DNA of 64,000 nucleotides from Planctomycetota bacterium (GTDB taxonomy: Bacteria > Planctomycetota > GCA-2746535): NCBI GenBank assembly GCA_002746535.1, contig NVWA01000002.1:141030-205029 (forward strand). The letters run 5' to 3'. Below, piece after piece: positions 42,669-52,543 of this stretch; the first letter of the stretch is position 1; each line of letters opens with the position of its first letter. The translations under genes were made by a program, and so were the position numbers. A model generated the notes under the pieces. It did no database searches, was not told where the DNA came from, and saw nothing but the letters and a program-made list of their open reading frames with translations.

Positions 42669-42690
42669 CCATCCCTTAGATAAGGGATGG
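42669..42690 (+). terminator. Strong hairpin after the SGNH-like gene
   Basis: CCATCCCT pairs with AGGGATGG over a TAGATA loop, 24 nt after the stop codon. No T-run follows, so it may be a terminator that needs help or an RNA stability element. Confidence 0.4.
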
Positions 42691-42715
42691 ATACCAACTG
42701 ATATAAATAGCAACT

Positions 42716-43366
42716 ATGAATATAGCAATTTTGCAAAATATCAAGTTTTCGCAATTTAATTTTATAAATACAAACACTCAACAACCTTCTCAATTAAGCT
42801 ATTTTCAAATCATCTGTTTTAGTTTATTATTCTTTCTCTGTTCTGAATTTTCATCCATTAGTGCTAAGGAAAGGATCTACGAGCCTAATCGCTATGGCCT
42901 AATGATTTCTGGTGCTCACACTTACAGAATTTTTGAAGAAGTCGGTTTTGCAAATGTTTCTGTTTTTGCTTCTTTTGATTACGATAAAATTTGGCTTCAT
43001 TGGGCACCCAAAAACCTATTTTGGAAACTTGAGTTGACTTCCGGAATGACATTTAAGCCATATGTAAAAAACCTAACATCACTCAATATGATTGCTCAAT
43101 ATTATTTCTTCAATAATTCTTGGACAGATTTTAAAATTAGACCTTATATTGAAGGTGGTATAGGTGGTATTTACACAGATTTCCAAATTCTTGATCAAGG
43201 GTCAAAGATAAGTTTCAATCCACAAGCTGGCTTAGGAACTGAGTTCAGTCTTGGCCCAAGGAATTATTTTGTTTCTGTACGTTATCATCATGTGTCCAAT
43301 GCAAACATATATCCACAAAATCGAGGTATCAACAGCGTTGCTGTTTTTCTTGGACTTTATTTTTAA
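42716..43366 (+). CDS. Acyloxyacyl hydrolase / PagL-like lipid A 3-O-deacylase
   Basis: This 216-residue protein has an atypical N-terminus: about 28 polar residues, then a hydrophobic signal (about 29-50). The mature part is a small beta-barrel. RYHHVSNANIYPQNRGINS near the C-terminus holds the His192-X-Ser194 pair and Asn of the PagL active site, and the chain ends in F, as outer-membrane barrels do. PagL-type enzymes remove the 3-position acyl chain from lipid A. This implies an LPS-bearing outer membrane. Confidence 0.78.
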   Translation: MNIAILQNIKFSQFNFINTNTQQPSQLSYFQIICFSLLFFLCSEFSSISAKERIYEPNRYGLMISGAHTYRIFEEVGFANVSVFASFDYDKIWLHWAPKNLFWKLELTSGMTFKPYVKNLTSLNMIAQYYFFNNSWTDFKIRPYIEGGIGGIYTDFQILDQGSKISFNPQAGLGTEFSLGPRNYFVSVRYHHVSNANIYPQNRGINSVAVFLGLYF

Positions 43367-43377
43367 CTAAAACTTTA

Positions 43378-44349
43378 ATGACTATGAAACCATTTCTAGC
43401 AATTTCATTCACAGAAGAAGAGAATTTATACGAAAAGTTTTTAGATCGAATATCTGCAAATACTCCCATCGATATTTTAAGAGTCAACGCTCTAGAGCAA
43501 AAATCATCTCTTGATATTTACATTAATGACTCGGAATTATTAAGTACATTAAAATTAAATCGAATGGATTATTCAACAATTTTACTTAGTAAGACCCAAC
43601 CTGACTCATCAATTGCGAAGCTTACAATTGAATGGATTCATTCTATAAAACAACCTTATACTCAAATAAATCTAATCGAAAAAAAAGTAACTTTCTATTA
43701 CTCAGAAACGTTAGATATTCATAGACATTTATATATTATAGAAAAACTAGATATCCAAACGAATAACATGGATTTAGAATTTAACGATCTAACCGTTGAA
43801 GATATCGAAAAAGTTACGCAGCAAATAGCAATAAATAATAGAGAAGAACTCAACAAATTACTTAAAGCAGAAGCTCCACAATTTTTGACTAATAAATTCA
43901 ATAAAGATCTACTTCGATTTGATTGTTTTACCGATGATTCTGATCAACAGAACATTATAGGGGAAGTCGTTTTAGCTGATCAATTATCCATTAAAAACAA
44001 TCACTTTCCCACTTTTACTTTTATAAAACCCTACAAAGTTCTTCTAGTATGGTGCAACAAAAATACCTCTGAAGGACAATTAAAATATGAACTAAAAAAA
44101 CTATTAAAACAGTCAAAATCAAAAGTTAATGAAATCAAAAGCGCAAGAATTTCAATTGAGTCAGAAGGGTTAGAGGAAATCATCTCATTTTTAGAATCAA
44201 ATCTCATTGATAATGAGATAGACGTTACTTTTAATAAGGATACAATAGCGGCAGATATTCTGACTCATATCGGCAATCAAGATTGGGAAATTGTTTCTGA
44301 AAAAAAATCAGACAACTCACGAATGATTTTAGTAAATACAGGATTTTAA
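43378..44349 (+). CDS. Unknown protein coupled to the CobB-like gene
   Basis: This 323-residue protein has no signal peptide, no membrane helix and no motif I recognise. Its composition alternates helix and strand (ILLSKTQPDSSIAKLTIEW, KVLLVWCNKNTSEGQLKYELKKLL), which suggests a soluble alpha/beta protein. It starts 11 nt after the PagL-like gene, and its stop codon is directly followed by the ATG of the CobB-like gene. A joint role with that protein is likely. Confidence 0.5.
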   Translation: MTMKPFLAISFTEEENLYEKFLDRISANTPIDILRVNALEQKSSLDIYINDSELLSTLKLNRMDYSTILLSKTQPDSSIAKLTIEWIHSIKQPYTQINLIEKKVTFYYSETLDIHRHLYIIEKLDIQTNNMDLEFNDLTVEDIEKVTQQIAINNREELNKLLKAEAPQFLTNKFNKDLLRFDCFTDDSDQQNIIGEVVLADQLSIKNNHFPTFTFIKPYKVLLVWCNKNTSEGQLKYELKKLLKQSKSKVNEIKSARISIESEGLEEIISFLESNLIDNEIDVTFNKDTIAADILTHIGNQDWEIVSEKKSDNSRMILVNTGF

Positions 44350-45732
44350 ATGAACGGTTTTATTTTAGCCTCGACTGAAGGCAACGCTGGCAAAACGGTG
44401 GCGACCTTAAGTTTATTAACTGCGCTAACCAGAAATGATATAAAAGTTGATGTCTTTAAAAACAGTGGTGATTTTATTGATCCTCTACTTCATAAATTTT
44501 TAACAGACAAATATACATATAACCTCGATACGTGGCTGATGGGCAAAGAAAATGTTGCTAAATCTTTTGCAAATTATTCGAGTCCCGATCATCTACAAAT
44601 TATCGAAGGAAGTAAAGGGCTCTTCGACGGTTATTCTGGTAGTACCGAAGAAGGTTCGACAGCACATCTTGCAAAAACGCTTGGACTACCCGTTGTTTTA
44701 GTCATGAATGCCAATGACAGCACAAATACCATTGCTACCATTGCCCATAGCTTTAGAAATTATGACCCTCAGGTAAAAATAGCAGGAGTAATTCTAAACT
44801 TTGTTCAATCTGATCATCACAAAAAACATTTAATGGAATCAATGGCTCAACTAGACATTACCGTTTTTGGGTGTATTCCAAAAGAAGACAGCCTTTCCTT
44901 TGATAAAGCTTACAATAACATGCTGAAATCAATCGATTTTGGTTTAAATCGCAAAGTTCGTGACAAATTAACTGAAATTGGTGCCTCCAATTTTGACCTC
45001 GAGGGTTTATGCAAATTAGAATATGTAAATTCGTATATCCCAACTTCAAAGGATCAAGTAACACCTGTACCAGGCAGCCCAACAATTGCTGTCGCGCGCG
45101 ATGTTGCCTTCAGTTTTTATTATCAAGAAAATATCGATATTATGAAAAAATTTGGTGCGACGATTGTAGAGTTTAGTCCACTAGATGATAATAAGCTACC
45201 TGATGATACATCGGCAATTTATATTGGTGGCGGTAGTTGTGGTTACTATGGTGACTACCTTGAAGGTAATGGCCCCCTTCGTATAGAAATTAAACGATTA
45301 GCTCAATGCGGATTACCAATATATGCCGAAAGTGCTGGTTTAATCTATTTAAGCGCCGCATTATCTAAAGGACGATTCAGACGTACTCTAGTTTCCATAT
45401 TTGACTTTGAAGTTTCAACTCTACCAGAAATTATCGATAGCGGATATATAGATGTAAGCACCACAGATGATAATCCATTGATGCCTACTGGAGGAGCACT
45501 AAGAGGAATTCAAATTAAAGTAGCTGATATTAATGATATCTCATCCTCAAGTCGAGATTATTTTCGACCATTTAATGTTACCAATTATGGAATAACAGAA
45601 GCAGCAGGCAGAACAAGATACAATACTGTTGTAAGTTCAGCTCATATTCATTTTGCAAATAACCTCGATGCAGTACAGCAGTTTGTAGAAGCTGCCTCAG
45701 CTTTCAAAACCTTTCAAAACGAATCAAATTAA
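44350..45732 (+). CDS. CobB/CbiA-like amidotransferase-family protein with Ser in place of catalytic Cys
   Basis: This 460-residue protein has the CobB/CbiA layout. The N-terminal dethiobiotin-synthase-like ATPase has the P-loop STEGNAGKTVAT at 8-19 and IIEGSKGLFDG near 78-88. The C-terminal class I glutamine amidotransferase-like domain has IYIGGGSCGYYGDYL near 295 and the oxyanion/nucleophile region LPIYAESAGLIYLSAAL near 325. Normal enzymes read AECGG there, so the nucleophile Cys is Ser. SAHIHFANN near the end keeps the His. It should still bind ATP but probably cannot draw ammonia from glutamine. No cobalamin synthesis genes surround it. AGGA precedes the ATG. Confidence 0.78.
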   Translation: MNGFILASTEGNAGKTVATLSLLTALTRNDIKVDVFKNSGDFIDPLLHKFLTDKYTYNLDTWLMGKENVAKSFANYSSPDHLQIIEGSKGLFDGYSGSTEEGSTAHLAKTLGLPVVLVMNANDSTNTIATIAHSFRNYDPQVKIAGVILNFVQSDHHKKHLMESMAQLDITVFGCIPKEDSLSFDKAYNNMLKSIDFGLNRKVRDKLTEIGASNFDLEGLCKLEYVNSYIPTSKDQVTPVPGSPTIAVARDVAFSFYYQENIDIMKKFGATIVEFSPLDDNKLPDDTSAIYIGGGSCGYYGDYLEGNGPLRIEIKRLAQCGLPIYAESAGLIYLSAALSKGRFRRTLVSIFDFEVSTLPEIIDSGYIDVSTTDDNPLMPTGGALRGIQIKVADINDISSSSRDYFRPFNVTNYGITEAAGRTRYNTVVSSAHIHFANNLDAVQQFVEAASAFKTFQNESN

Positions 45733-45755
45733 AAAATAATTTCACAACCTCTGAT

Positions 45756-45890
45756 CTACTGACCTCCAAATGGATAATCATCTGAAAGGTCATTAACCCA
45801 CTCAGCATTTTCCAGGAAAAAACCTATTATTGTAAATGCCGTAAATATTCCAAAAACTATTCCACCGAAAATTAATGAATTGTGATCCAT
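45756..45890 (-). CDS. 44-residue single-helix membrane protein
   Basis: The frame MDHNSLIFGG...PFGGQ is preceded by a good AGGGAG 7-8 nt before the ATG. One membrane helix (GGIVFGIFTAFTIIGFFL, about 9-26) is followed by an acidic tail (ENAEWVNDLSDDYPF). Small proteins of this kind often help larger membrane complexes. It lies alone between the CobB-like and thioredoxin-domain genes. Confidence 0.5.
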   Translation of the reverse strand: MDHNSLIFGGIVFGIFTAFTIIGFFLENAEWVNDLSDDYPFGGQ

Positions 45891-45993
45891 ATCTAATCTC
45901 CCTATATTTTAAACAACTATACATAAATATACTTAAGGAGTTTACCGAATAATTCAACAATCAAAGAATAATATTGATATATATAGTATTTTT

Positions 45994-46167
45994 ATGGGAA
46001 ATATATTTATTTGTATAGTGTTTTTAACCTTCTATTCTTTCGGCAACACTCGAAACAGATTAAATTCGAGCAAATTTGCGATTTTTGGTGAAGACTATAT
46101 TTACAAATTTAAAGCCAAAATCATAAATTCTTCCGTTTCACGGTTAGTAATAGAAATATTTGTTTAA
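45994..46167 (+). CDS. Possible 57-residue secreted peptide
   Basis: The frame begins MGNIFICIVFLTFYSFG, which looks like a signal peptide, followed by about 40 polar and basic residues ending LVIEIFV. No ribosome site is seen before the ATG, so it may not be translated. The rest of the 45891-46231 gap holds nothing I recognise. Confidence 0.22.
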   Translation: MGNIFICIVFLTFYSFGNTRNRLNSSKFAIFGEDYIYKFKAKIINSSVSRLVIEIFV

Positions 46168-46231
46168 ATAGAAATAATGCACCCTTCAAATGGGCGAATG
46201 AAATATCGCTAACTTTTACACAGAGATACCA

Positions 46232-48400
46232 ATGATTGAAGCAAAAATATTTTTATGGTTAACCTTATTACTTTCATTCTCAACTTTATTGTCCAATGAC
46301 AAAAACAAGAAAGAAAAGAAAAAGGCGAATCATTTAAAAAACGAAACGAGTCCCTACCTATTACAACATGTTTACAATCCAGTAGATTGGTACCCATGGG
46401 GCAAAGAAGCTTTTGATAAAGCCAAAAAAGAAAAAAAACCTATTTTTTTATCCGTTGGTTATTCCTCTTGTCATTGGTGCCATGTCATGGAAAAGGAATC
46501 TTTTGAAAATGAAAAAATCGCTAAATATTTAAATGATAACTTTATTAGTATTAAAGTAGATAGAGAAGAGCGACCAGACGTTGATACCATTTATATGGAA
46601 TTTGTTCGTGTTAGTACCGGTGGGGGTGGTTGGCCAATGACCGTGTTTTTAAATACAGAACTCAAACCTTTTTTTGGCGGTACTTATTTCCCAGCCGATG
46701 AAAAATATGGCAAACAAAGCTTTAAAAATATTTTAGAGCTTATAGCAAAAGTATGGAAAGAACAACCGGATGAAATTAAAAGAATAACGAAACAGGCCCA
46801 AAAGGGATTACAACAAAACCTACATATTCAAGGATTAGACGTTGTAAAAATAAACAAAGATCATATTCACAAAACCATTGGTTTTATTGAAAAAAGTTTT
46901 GACAGTGTCTATGGTGGTTTTGGTAAACAGCCTAAATTCCCGAACAGTAATATGATGCGATACTTGATTCGACAAGTTCATTTTAAAAAAAGTGAGTCTG
47001 CCAAAAAAATGCTGGTGAAAACTTTAGACGAAATGTCTGAAGGAGGTATTTATGACCATATAGGTGGTGGTTTTCATCGATATAGTGTTGACAGGGAATG
47101 GTTAGTACCGCACTTCGAAAAAATGCTTTATGATAACGGCCAACTTGCTGTTGTATATTTAGAAGCCTACCAATTACTTGGTTATGAGCGTTATAAAGAT
47201 GTCGCAACAGAAATCCTCGACTATCAAATCCGAAAAATGACCAACAATGAAGATGGTGGCTTTTATGCATCTGAAGATGCTGATAGCGAAGGCAAAGAAG
47301 GTGAATTTTTTGTTTGGGAATATGAAGAAGTTAAGAAGCTTTTGAGTGATGAAGAGTTCAAAATTGCCACTGACTTATTTTCTATTAAAAAAGAAGGGAA
47401 TTTTGAATCACATGAATCCTATCATAAGAATAAAAATATTTTTCACCTATTAACCAGCTACGAAGAATATGCAAAAACAAAAAAGATGAAATTAAGTGAT
47501 TTAAAGAAACAAGTTAAGTCAATGAAAGAAAAGCTGCTAGCCGTTCGCATTAAAAGAGTACATCCTGGAAAAGATGATAAAGTCATTGCCTCATGGAATG
47601 GATTAATGATAACGGCAATGGCAAGAGGTTATCAAGTTTTACAAGATAAGAAATATTACACGGCAGCAATCAACACCGGGAATTTTATCAAAAATAATAT
47701 GATGAAAGATGGCACTTTATTAAAGACATACAGAAGTAACATCGCGAAAATTGATGGTGTTTTAGATGACTATGCACTATTAATTGATGCTTACATTACT
47801 TTGTATGAAATTTCTTTTGATGAATCCTGGATAGATGAAGCCATTAAATTACATAATATTTTAGAAAAAGAATTTAAAGACGATGCCGGTGGGTATTTTT
47901 ATACAGGCAAAAGTCAGAAAAACCTTATTGTGAGAACCAAACCATCTAGCGACAATGTCATCCCTTCTGGGAACAATGTACAAGCCAACAATTTATTAAA
48001 ACTTTGGAAACTTACAAATAATGAAGAGTATTTTAAGTTAGCAGAAAAAATATTAAAACAAGGGTCATTGTTTATTGAGAAGTATCCACTTTCTAATTTG
48101 AAATTATTGGAAGCCTGGTCTTTTTATTTGGAAAAAAGTTACGAAATTGCCATTGTAGGGGAAGGTGACCCCCAAGATAATGAATTTATATTAGAATCCT
48201 ATAAAAAATATATTCCAAATCGGGTCATTGCTTATTCAAAAATTGCCGGTAAATCTAAATATAAAGGCAAGATAAAGCTTTTAGAAAACAAGACCCTCCT
48301 TGGGAAGAAATCTACCGCATATGTATGTCAAAACTTTGTTTGTCATTTACCTGTAACGACAAAGAAAGAGTTTTTGAAAAATTTTGAAGCCGTGAAATAA
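46232..48400 (+). CDS. Thioredoxin-domain protein of the DUF255/YyaL family, exported
   Basis: This 722-residue protein has a signal peptide (about 1-22). [21 protein letters not shown] then GWxG context and [21 protein letters not shown] near 68-88 give the CHWC redox pair in a thioredoxin-like domain of the family. A long six-hairpin (alpha/alpha barrel) domain follows ([28 protein letters not shown]-type segment, then [13 protein letters not shown]). Such proteins (spermatogenesis-associated protein 20 homologues) have no settled role. AGAGA precedes the ATG. Confidence 0.9.
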   Translation: MIEAKIFLWLTLLLSFSTLLSNDKNKKEKKKANHLKNETSPYLLQHVYNPVDWYPWGKEAFDKAKKEKKPIFLSVGYSSCHWCHVMEKESFENEKIAKYLNDNFISIKVDREERPDVDTIYMEFVRVSTGGGGWPMTVFLNTELKPFFGGTYFPADEKYGKQSFKNILELIAKVWKEQPDEIKRITKQAQKGLQQNLHIQGLDVVKINKDHIHKTIGFIEKSFDSVYGGFGKQPKFPNSNMMRYLIRQVHFKKSESAKKMLVKTLDEMSEGGIYDHIGGGFHRYSVDREWLVPHFEKMLYDNGQLAVVYLEAYQLLGYERYKDVATEILDYQIRKMTNNEDGGFYASEDADSEGKEGEFFVWEYEEVKKLLSDEEFKIATDLFSIKKEGNFESHESYHKNKNIFHLLTSYEEYAKTKKMKLSDLKKQVKSMKEKLLAVRIKRVHPGKDDKVIASWNGLMITAMARGYQVLQDKKYYTAAINTGNFIKNNMMKDGTLLKTYRSNIAKIDGVLDDYALLIDAYITLYEISFDESWIDEAIKLHNILEKEFKDDAGGYFYTGKSQKNLIVRTKPSSDNVIPSGNNVQANNLLKLWKLTNNEEYFKLAEKILKQGSLFIEKYPLSNLKLLEAWSFYLEKSYEIAIVGEGDPQDNEFILESYKKYIPNRVIAYSKIAGKSKYKGKIKLLENKTLLGKKSTAYVCQNFVCHLPVTTKKEFLKNFEAVK

Positions 48401-48428
48401 ATAAAGGGCAATTTATATTGCCCTTTAT
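48401..48428. terminator. Bidirectional rho-independent terminator
   Basis: ATAAAGGGCAA pairs fully with TTGCCCTTTAT over a 6-nt loop, followed by TTTTAT on the plus strand and with a matching A/T run on the other side. It lies between the stop codons of the convergent DUF255 and clpB genes. Confidence 0.82.
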
Positions 48429-48436
48429 TTTATCTA

Positions 48437-51028
48437 TTACGACACAACCACAGGATCTTTGATTATTACCTTTAAATCATTTCCTGCTAATGTAACTGTA
48501 ATCAAACTACCATTTAGCACTTCGCCTTCAATAATTTTTTGAGCTAATTTATTTTGCAATCTATTTTCAATAACTCGTTTTAAAGGTCTAGCACCAAACT
48601 GCGGATCAAAACCTTCATCAATCATAAAGTCAATGGCCTTGTCATCGACTTCAAGGCAAATTTGTCTTTCTAATAATCTATTGGCAGTTTTTTTGATGAT
48701 CAATGTTGCAATATCTCGCAATTGTTCTTTATGCAATCTATCGAAAACAACAATATCATCTAATCGATTTAAAAATTCTGGTTTAAAAGCACTTCTTAAT
48801 ATTGGCTTTAAATCAGTCTCCAATAAATTTTGAATGTCATCATTGTCCTTAGCATTTAAAATACATTCACTACCTAGATTTGAAGTCATTATGATCAAGG
48901 TATTTTTAAAATCTACATTACGTCCTTGACCATCTGTTAGACGACCATCATCTAAAACCTGCAATAATACATTTACAACATCAGGATGTGCTTTTTCTAT
49001 TTCATCAAATAAAATGACACTATACGGCTTTCTTCTAACCTTCTCCGTTAATTGTCCGCCTTCATCATATCCAACATATCCAGGTGGTGCTCCAATCAAT
49101 CGAGAAACAGTGTGGCGCTCCATGTACTCGCTCATATCGATACGAATCATATTCTCATCAGAATTAAAGAGGGTCGCAGCAATGCTCTTGGCCATTTCTG
49201 TTTTCCCTACACCAGTGGGGCCTAAAAATAAGAAAGACCCAATTGGTCTACCTGGTTCTTTCAAACCAGCCCTAGATCTCAAAATAGCATTACTGACGAC
49301 CTTGACCGCGGCTTCTTGGCCAACAACCCTTTTGTGTAAATGAATTGGTAAATTTAATAACTTTTCTTTTTCACCTTCCAACAGTTTATCAACAGGAATA
49401 CCCGTCCAGTTCGCTATCACAACAGCAATATCATCTTCTAAAACTTCTTCTCTTACCATTGAATTTGAAGCGTTTTCGGATGCGAGTGCTTCTGCTTCCT
49501 CCAACTGTTTTTCTAAACTGGGTAGTTGACCATGTTGTAACTCGGCAGCACGATTCAAGTCATACTCTCGGGTAGCTTTTTCAATTTCAGATTTCATATA
49601 TTCAATACTCTCTCTCAATAAACTTGTATCATCTAAAATAGATTTTTCATGTTCCCACTTTAATTGCAAACCATTTCGTTTTTCAGATAACTCAGAAAGT
49701 TCTTTTTGCAATGTTTTTAATCGCGCTTTAGATGCTTTGTCCTTTTCCTTTTTTAAAGCTTCTCTTTCTATTTCTAATTGAGTTATTCTTCTAGATAAAT
49801 GATCTAACTCCGATGGCATAGAATCTATATCTGTGCGCACAATAGCACCTGCCTCATCTATTAAATCGATAGCTTTATCTGGTAAGAATCGATCGCTAAT
49901 GTATCGATCCGATAATCGTGCCGCGTTAACTAAGGCAGAATCACTAATCCTAACTCCGTGATGGATTTCAAAACGTTCTTTTAATCCACGTAAAATTGAA
50001 ATCGTATCTTCAACCGTTGGTTCGTTAATCATCACTGGTTGAAATCTTCTTTCTAGAGCAGAATCCTTTTCAATATATTTTCGGTATTCATTTAAAGTTG
50101 TTGCACCAATACAATGTAATTTGCCTCGTGCCAGTAAAGGCTTTAATAAATTACCTGCATCCATGGCACCATCTGTTTTGCCGGCACCCACAATTAGATG
50201 AAGCTCATCAATGAATAAAATAATTTTACCCTCGGAGTCTTCTATTTCTTTTAAAACTGCTTTTAACCGTTCTTCAAATTCTCCTCTAAATTTAGCACCT
50301 GCCACTAATGCGCCCATATCCAATGAGAATATTTCTTTATTTTTTAATCCTTCAGGAACATCCCCTCGTACAATCCTTTGTGCCAATCCCTCAACTATAG
50401 CCGTTTTACCAACTCCAGGCTCACCTATTAAAACAGGATTATTTTTTGTCCTACGCGAAAGAACTCGAATAGCTCGCCTTATTTCATCATCACGACCTAT
50501 TACTGGATCTAACTTGTTTTTAGATGCTTCTTCAACAAGATTGTAACCGTACTTTTCAAGTACCTTATAAGTTGATTCTGGCGATTGAGTAGTCACTTTT
50601 TTTCCTCCACGAATATCTTTTAAAATAGTTAACGATTGATCTTTACTTAGTCCATTTTCCTCAAAAAAATTTCCCATCGATGTATCAAACATGGCCAAAA
50701 ATATATGTTCTACACTCACATATTCATCACCCATAAGTTTTGATTCTTTTTTTGCTAGCTGAATTAAGCTGTTAAATTCAGCAGATGCGTAAAGATTGTC
50801 GGAACCACTTACCATTGGTAGTTTTTCAAGATTTTCTTGAGCTCTATTTTTGAACTTTCCTAACAAACCTTTGTCGACTTTATCCAATAACAATGGAACA
50901 GTACCGTCCATATCATTTAATAATGGAAACAACAAATGGCTTACTGTGATCTCTTGATGTCCCTTTTCAATTGCTAATTCCTGTGCCTTTTGAAAAGCTT
51001 CTTGTGATTTAATCGTCATGTTTTCCAT
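48437..51028 (-). CDS. clpB: ATP-dependent chaperone ClpB
   Basis: This 863-residue disaggregase has the full ClpB layout: an N-domain ([30 protein letters not shown]), AAA1 with [18 protein letters not shown], a coiled-coil middle domain (about 400-540), AAA2 with [19 protein letters not shown] and [29 protein letters not shown], and a D2-small domain ending [15 protein letters not shown]. It has no ClpP-binding IGF/L loop, as expected for ClpB. With DnaK it recovers aggregated proteins after stress. AAGGAGA before the ATG supports the start. A long inverted repeat upstream may regulate it. Confidence 0.97.
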   Translation of the reverse strand: MENMTIKSQEAFQKAQELAIEKGHQEITVSHLLFPLLNDMDGTVPLLLDKVDKGLLGKFKNRAQENLEKLPMVSGSDNLYASAEFNSLIQLAKKESKLMGDEYVSVEHIFLAMFDTSMGNFFEENGLSKDQSLTILKDIRGGKKVTTQSPESTYKVLEKYGYNLVEEASKNKLDPVIGRDDEIRRAIRVLSRRTKNNPVLIGEPGVGKTAIVEGLAQRIVRGDVPEGLKNKEIFSLDMGALVAGAKFRGEFEERLKAVLKEIEDSEGKIILFIDELHLIVGAGKTDGAMDAGNLLKPLLARGKLHCIGATTLNEYRKYIEKDSALERRFQPVMINEPTVEDTISILRGLKERFEIHHGVRISDSALVNAARLSDRYISDRFLPDKAIDLIDEAGAIVRTDIDSMPSELDHLSRRITQLEIEREALKKEKDKASKARLKTLQKELSELSEKRNGLQLKWEHEKSILDDTSLLRESIEYMKSEIEKATREYDLNRAAELQHGQLPSLEKQLEEAEALASENASNSMVREEVLEDDIAVVIANWTGIPVDKLLEGEKEKLLNLPIHLHKRVVGQEAAVKVVSNAILRSRAGLKEPGRPIGSFLFLGPTGVGKTEMAKSIAATLFNSDENMIRIDMSEYMERHTVSRLIGAPPGYVGYDEGGQLTEKVRRKPYSVILFDEIEKAHPDVVNVLLQVLDDGRLTDGQGRNVDFKNTLIIMTSNLGSECILNAKDNDDIQNLLETDLKPILRSAFKPEFLNRLDDIVVFDRLHKEQLRDIATLIIKKTANRLLERQICLEVDDKAIDFMIDEGFDPQFGARPLKRVIENRLQNKLAQKIIEGEVLNGSLITVTLAGNDLKVIIKDPVVVS

Positions 51029-51144
51029 CGAACATCTCCTTGTATTTGATTTGTTAGTAATAAAGCAAGAGCTATGCCTATTGATATAAAAGTCATAAAT
51101 AACTAATGTATAGATAGTTATAGTTTTTAACCAATCATCCGTTT

Positions 51145-51194
51145 TGTCATAATAGCAATATTATTGTCTCTATATCCATTTTGTTATTATGACA
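51145..51194. promoter_or_regulatory. Long-spaced 10-bp inverted repeat upstream of clpB
   Basis: TGTCATAATA at 51145-51154 and TATTATGACA at 51185-51194 are perfect inverted arms with a 30-bp AT-rich spacer. They lie 117-166 bp upstream of clpB and 235-284 bp upstream of the divergent gene. No CIRCE or sigma-32 site is seen. Apart from this the 51029-51428 gap holds nothing recognised. Confidence 0.35.
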
Positions 51195-51428
51195 TTTTAT
51201 TGGATTTTCTTCAAAAACCAATTAGGATCGCTTTTCGATACTTTCATGCTTTTCGGGAGGCAATTCTTTTAGATAATGCATACTCACTTTTTGGTCTCCA
51301 AAGCGATGGCAGAAGATTACATTCCAAAATTAAGGTTTAAGTATAATTGAAATAACCAAAAGTGTGTCTATGATGCTATTTATTGGTTTATCATTTTGCA
51401 GCAAAGAAAATTTTTAGGAGAAACGACC

Positions 51429-52415
51429 GTGGCTGTTAGAGCGCAATACGATGAAGATAAAATAAAAGTAGTTGATAGCTTATTACATGAATTCGCGTTA
51501 CATCAAATACTAGAATTATTAAAAGAAGCCGAGAATACTGGTGAAGGTGGGTTCGATCACCCATTGGATAAATATGACTCCAATTTAAAACCTGTTATTG
51601 ATAAAGCTTTAAGTGATGGTCTTTTAAAAATTGAGGATTGGGACGAAGGTCAAGAATATATTTTGACCGATAATGGCCGGCAACTTCTAGATAACATGAC
51701 ACTTAAGCTTGATACTTATAAGGAAACCTATGAATCAGCTCCAGAGATGGAAGCTTTGATGGCAACAGATATGAGTGAGTACGTTAGAGCCTCATACTAT
51801 GGAGGTTATAAAGACGGTAAGTATCAAGATTTTGAAGCCGAAGCACTAAGTGGTGTTCCTACATTGTGGCAAAAAGCTATTTTAGATGTTAACTTTTTTG
51901 AATATTTAATCAGTGATAGTAGTAATTACGTATCTACCACAAGGGCTTCTGATGTAGACAGTAATCTACATAACATGCCAAATTTACCAAGAGAACTCCA
52001 AAATATTGAACAAGAAGTAGTTGTAAAAGATCATTCGCATGTGACACCAAAAACATTTCGTTGGGTTTGGCCAATTTTCTGGTCTGGTTTAGCAACATTA
52101 ATAACAGCATCATATGTCTTTAGTGGCGGGGGATTATTTTCATGGGTTCCATTTTTAATATCAAGTTTCTTCTTAGCACACACAGGATCTAAAAAACTTA
52201 CTATTGATCCGGATGGTATCGAGTATAAAAGCATACTAGGAAATGCAAAAATACCATGGGAAGACTTAGATGCCCTAGATGAAACAGTCATACAAGGTTA
52301 TGAAAACTCAAGAACCATTTGCCTCGAAAGTGTACACGGCGAAGCTATTGAAGTGTCTGACTGGATGTTTAATTACACTCAACTAACTGTTTTACTAAGA
52401 AAAAATTTAGAATAA
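51429..52415 (+). CDS. Winged-helix plus membrane PH-like domain protein
   Basis: This 328-residue protein starts at GTG 51429, backed by AGGAG 8 nt upstream. Residues about 15-105 resemble a winged-helix domain (HQILELLKEAE, ALSDGLLKIEDWDEGQEYILTDNGRQLLDNM). Two close membrane helices follow near 205-245 (RWVWPIFWSGLATLITASYVF, then FSWVPFLISSFFL). The C-terminus (LTIDPDGIEYKSILGNAKIPWEDLDAL ... IEVSDWMF) looks like a bacterial PH-type (bPH) domain. The combination is not one I recognise; function unknown. Confidence 0.55.
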   Translation: MAVRAQYDEDKIKVVDSLLHEFALHQILELLKEAENTGEGGFDHPLDKYDSNLKPVIDKALSDGLLKIEDWDEGQEYILTDNGRQLLDNMTLKLDTYKETYESAPEMEALMATDMSEYVRASYYGGYKDGKYQDFEAEALSGVPTLWQKAILDVNFFEYLISDSSNYVSTTRASDVDSNLHNMPNLPRELQNIEQEVVVKDHSHVTPKTFRWVWPIFWSGLATLITASYVFSGGGLFSWVPFLISSFFLAHTGSKKLTIDPDGIEYKSILGNAKIPWEDLDALDETVIQGYENSRTICLESVHGEAIEVSDWMFNYTQLTVLLRKNLE

Positions 52416-52426
52416 CATTTAATCCA

Positions 52427-52450
52427 TGGGGCGGAAATTCCTTCGCCCCA
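52427..52450 (+). terminator. GC-rich hairpin after the winged-helix/PH-like gene
   Basis: TGGGGCG pairs with CGCCCCA over a 10-nt loop that can add a GAA/TTC extension. It begins 12 nt after the stop codon. No T-run follows. Confidence 0.4.
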
Positions 52451-52543
52451 CATCAAAATGCCGAAAGCTTCTCTAGCTCTAAATAATCCTGGCTCACACA
52501 CAAAAGCTGGAAGCTTTCATTACGGTTTCTACAAATAAGATTG

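Noticed and set aside
51212-51300. Minus-strand frame upstream of clpB with protein-like text (FCHRFGDQKV..., YLKELPPEKH)
   Set aside because: It has stops on both sides and no proper start, so it is at best an old remnant.
52463-52518. GAAAGCTTC / GAAGCTTTC repeat between two convergent genes
   Set aside because: A 9-bp match with a 38-bp loop in a spacer that already has a better hairpin.
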